Source: Toxoplasma gondii ME49 (Eukaryota > Apicomplexa > Conoidasida > Eucoccidiorida > Sarcocystidae). From it: a stretch of 64,000 bases of DNA. Location: NCBI RefSeq assembly GCF_000006565.2, contig NC_031476.1, positions 379,458-443,457 of the forward strand. Reading direction: 5' to 3'. Below, piece by piece: positions 60,880 through 64,000 of this stretch. The notes under the pieces are model-generated. The model was not told where the DNA came from and did not search any database. It was given only the letters and a program-made list of their open reading frames with translations. Both the position numbers and the translations under genes were made by a program. How positions within the stretch are numbered: position 1 is the stretch's first letter; every line of letters begins with the position of its first letter.

Positions 60880-63800
60880 GTGAAACGCGAGTGTATAAGA
60901 AGGAAATGCCAGTGTGGAAACACCTGCGTTGTCTTTTGCTTGAACATAGATGAGTACACGTGAAGATTTGCCTCTTTTTGTACATCGAGGAGCGAGTTCT
61001 GTTTCCTGAGAGTCAGGGCGTCGGTGTGCGTTTCAGTTGGCCAGGTCCTGTTCTTCTTAGGTCGTCTTCTGAGGCACGTTCCGAGAGCAAGGGGACGCGG
61101 TTTCTTTCTTCCGGAACGTCGGACCTCTCCTCTGAGTGTGTTTCCTCCGCCACAGGCCGCTGGCCTCTCGTCCTCTTCGGCGCTCGTGACGGCGGCCGTC
61201 ACCTGCGTCTGTACAGCTCTGAACCTGTCGGTGACGCGGGAGGAAATCGCAGAGCTGGCGACGCGGTCGGAGCGACATGTCGGCACCGCAGGCAAGCACG
61301 ACGCGAAAGGCGTTTGGGGAGGAGGTGAAGGCAGGAACTTGAGGAAAGTCGGAAGCGAAGACAGAGGAAAACACGCGCATGCAAAGGGAGGCACACACTG
61401 GTGACGCGGCGTTTTGTTGTCCAGAGCTCTCTGTCGCCTCGCGGGGCGTCGAACCGCTTTTCTCTCCTGGGCGTCTTGGGAGCCTTCCGATTTCTTGCCC
61501 TGCCGCAAGGCGATGCTGCGCTCGTCTTCACCCTGGACGCTAGCCCCGAGCACCGGCCATCGTCTCTGGGGGAGCCTTGTGTTCTCTGTTTTCTCTCAAG
61601 ATGCAAGTCTGCGTGGAACTAGCCGACGAAGCTTTGCAGTTCACTAGGATTGGGCGTGGAAGCTCGTTCTTGTTTCGTCGAGCTTCACATGCTCTGATCG
61701 TCGCTGCTCTTTCCTCGTTGGCCGTGCGTTTCCCCCGAAGAAGTGGACGTGCATCTCGAGTCGTGAGCCTGGACATTCCGGTGCTCGAAGCTCGACTCTC
61801 TCCCAGCACGGTGGTTCGGGTCCTCCTCTCGCAGCTGAGGCGTTTTCTCTCGTTCACATCCTCCAGAATTGCCTGTGCACGCAGCCAACGGCACTGGGGG
61901 TCTTCCCCAAACGCCCTATCCCGCCGTTCCTTCCACCCGCAGAATCCGCAAGGTCACCGATACCTCTTGCGCGCAGTCTGCGTTCATGGGCCTTCTTCTC
62001 GTCTTTCCGACTTCTCTCCAGGTGGCGGAATGGACCAGTCGGTGATCGCCGTTTCTTCGGAGAACTCTGCGACGCTGGTCTCCTTCTCTCCTCTCCATAC
62101 ACGGCCTGTGCGTCTCCCGGAAGGCTTCGCCTTCGCTGTGGCTCACACACTGGTGGAGAGTCCAAAAGCCGTTCATGCAGCCAAGCTTTTCAACAAGCGA
62201 GTCCTGGAGTGTCTCTTTGCGGCTCTCCTTCTTTTCAAGTGAGGTTGAGGGCGGGAAGACGCGAGGAGGAAGAGGAGGAGGTTCTGCTCCTTTCGAATCT
62301 TCCTCCTGTGTCGCCGTCGTCTCGGTCGGTGTCCTCGGGACTTCGCGTTCGAAAGAGTATGCTCTCTGACGCTTGAAGAGATCAACCGCGCTTGCAGTCT
62401 CGCCTTCTCTGGCCATGAAGACGCGGCTGTTCTCTCTCGTCTGTGCATACACCGGGATACAGTCCTTCGTGCTCCTGCTTCGTCGTTGCTTTTTCTTGTG
62501 TTTCTTCTCGCTCGCGTTCGTGTCTCCATTCGCGTTCTGTCTGGCGACGCGTCGCGCCTTGGAGCATTCACCAGCCACATTGGGTTTTCTTCTTTCGATC
62601 TTCGCCTTGTTCTCTCTGTTTGTCCTTTTCCTTTCTTCATCTCTCTTATCGCTTTTTCTCCGTCGCACCTCCTCCCTGTTCTTCCTTCCTCTCGGTTCAT
62701 CTCTCTCCATCGCTTTCTCTGCTCCTTTCATCTGTCAGTCTCGTATGCTCCCTCTTTCTCTTTCTTCGTCGCTGTTTCTTCTCCCTCTTCCTTTGCATTC
62801 TCCTTTCTTCCTCTCTCGTCTTCTTCCCCGTCCCGCCGTTGCTTCCTCTTCCGTTCCCTCTCTTTTTTGTGTTCTCTTCTTCTCTTCCCCCTCTTACAGG
62901 AATTCCTCTCTCCTCGTCTCTGTCTCGGACTCTTCATCTTTCGGCCGCCTCTCCTGCTTGTGCCGCTTTCCCGGTGGTTGTCCAGGTTGACGCAGCCGGG
63001 CAAGCCGCTACCGCGAGGGGAAGCGTTGCGGTCGTGGACTCTGCGGAGAAGCCAAGAGCTCGCTGGAGTTTCTCTCTCTGTAGGTTCCTATCTTTCCCTG
63101 TGAAACGTCGAAGCTCTCTACAGCAAACGTATTTCGATGGAACTGGCAACGCTCTTTCCCCAACTGCACAAGCTGCGGCGTTGCCGGGCGAGGTCTCTCT
63201 CGACATGCCCGCAATTTCTGTGTTCGCGGAAGACCCCAGGCTCCCTTCCAGACGTCTCGAGCATACGTGATCACCTCGCGTCATCGAGGCTCTCCTTCTC
63301 TCTCGCGTTCGCTGCGTCCTCGCGGCCTTCGCTGCCTTCTTTTGCGGTCTTTCACTCGCGTCTGCAGCAGAGACGAGTATCCCCAGCTTTCTCGTGTCTC
63401 TGCGTCTTCTCGCAGGAAGCCGTTGCGCTCTCGCAGGCGAAGCTGGAGCAAGAGTACTCGAAGCGTCAATTGGAAGAAGAACTGGGGTCGACCGTAATCT
63501 CCGAAGTCGTGGATCTCCTTCCGGTCATGGAAGCTGTCTGGACGCAGAACGACGTCTTCTGTCTCCGACAGTAAGTCCACGGACAAGCGAAAGAAAGGCG
63601 CGGAAGCGAAACAAATGAGGGAAGCGGTTTCCGTTTGGACTGTCCTTTGTATTCCTTCTTTGATGTTCCTCTTTTCTTCGCCCTTTTGGTTTGTTCTGTC
63701 TCGTGCTTTTCCTTGGTCTATCTCTCTGTGTGTGTGTTAACTTTTTCTTCACGCTCCTCGTTTTCTTTTCCAGTTCTCCCTTTACCTTTCTGTTCCACTG

Positions 63801-64000
63801 TCGGATGTCGTTCTGCCTTTGATGTCCCTGCATGTTTCCAGTTGTTTCTTCTGCGTATTCTCAGACGCGCCGTCCATGTGTTCAGCGAGGCTGCTCGGGT
63901 GCATGCATTCGTTGCGGCATGCGAGCACCCTGACTCTTCGTTCGTCGAGAAACTCGAGGTTCGCTTTTCCCTTTTCTCCACTTTCTCCGATTTCTCCAGT
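58980..64000 (+). CDS. GALK2: GALK2-type GHMP kinase (GalNAc/galactokinase), partial
   Basis: ATP-dependent sugar 1-kinase of the galactokinase branch of GHMP kinases. Exons: 58980-59097, 59523-60516, 61156-61291, 62022-62238, 62986-63079, 63416-63570, 63865-63958, all in phase. The true start is upstream and the 3' end is beyond the window. Motifs in order: [28 protein letters not shown], the galactokinase signature, closest to GALK2 ([24 protein letters not shown]); WHKYPLAAVVGVLEYL; ATP-loop AAGLSSSSALVTAAVT; RHVGTAG|GGMDQSV with the catalytic-base Asp; LVESPKAVHAAKLFNKRVLE; QRAVHVFSEAARVHAF. GALK2 phosphorylates GalNAc at C1; the GALK2-like wording favours that substrate over galactose, but this is inference. 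A charged, low-complexity insertion of ~220 residues (59620-60290) splits the N-domain. The exon 3/4 intron uses a GC donor. Confidence 0.92.
59407..59429. repeat. (TA)n microsatellite
   Basis: Short TA tract in the kinase intron between exons 59097 and 59523. Confidence 0.75.
60046..60093. repeat. In-frame 21-bp repeat in the kinase insertion
   Basis: GCGCGAGAACAGAACGAACA is repeated in tandem, encoding AREQNEQ units in the charged insertion of the GALK2-like kinase. The 21-bp period keeps the frame. Confidence 0.85.
60785..60880. repeat. (TA)n/(CCATATA)n microsatellite
   Basis: Two TA tracts separated by about 25 bp in the kinase intron between exons 60516 and 61156. Confidence 0.85.

Overview
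The window looks like nuclear DNA of a Toxoplasma-like coccidian (Toxoplasma gondii or a close relative such as Hammondia or Neospora). The evidence is: large, intron-rich genes; GC-rich exons carrying long Ser, Glu and Pro tracts inside conserved eukaryotic proteins; AT-rich introns full of (TA)n and (CATATA)n microsatellites; repeated TGCATGC motifs; and CT-rich leaders. Species is inferred from style and gene content, not from a search.

Seven protein genes can be supported. On the minus strand from left to right: (1) ATG7, the E1-like enzyme of autophagy/ATG8 lipidation, a seven-exon model (1437-8582) whose phases all close; (2) an OTU deubiquitinase of the OTUD3 type (12535-15069); (3) a 2258-residue low-complexity protein of unknown function in two exons (18643-25736); (4) a multi-exon gene with RRM-like segments, function unknown (30331-36004); (5) a THO complex subunit 5 (THOC5) homologue with a long poly-Ser N-terminus (38521-48991). 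On the plus strand: (6) a 1230-residue protein with a divergent TAF12-like histone fold (51073-54765); (7) a GALK2-type GHMP sugar kinase whose 5' start is unresolved and whose 3' end lies beyond the window (58980-64000).

Genes 1-5 run in one direction. THOC5 and the TAF12-like gene diverge from a shared 2.1 kb interval. These are housekeeping or regulatory functions (autophagy conjugation, ubiquitin removal, mRNA export, transcription initiation, sugar activation), with no operon logic or shared pathway. There is no sign of mobile elements, CRISPR, viral insertion, tRNA or rRNA genes. Two introns (ATG7 intron 5 and GALK2 intron 3) appear to use GC-AG splice sites. Most microsatellites sit in the introns of the RRM-like gene and THOC5.

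No convincing undescribed multi-gene system was found. The most interesting items are the TAF12-like histone fold split by a 68-residue loop, the GALK2-like kinase with a roughly 220-residue charged insertion, the RRM-like orphan, and a TGCATGC motif upstream of most of the genes.
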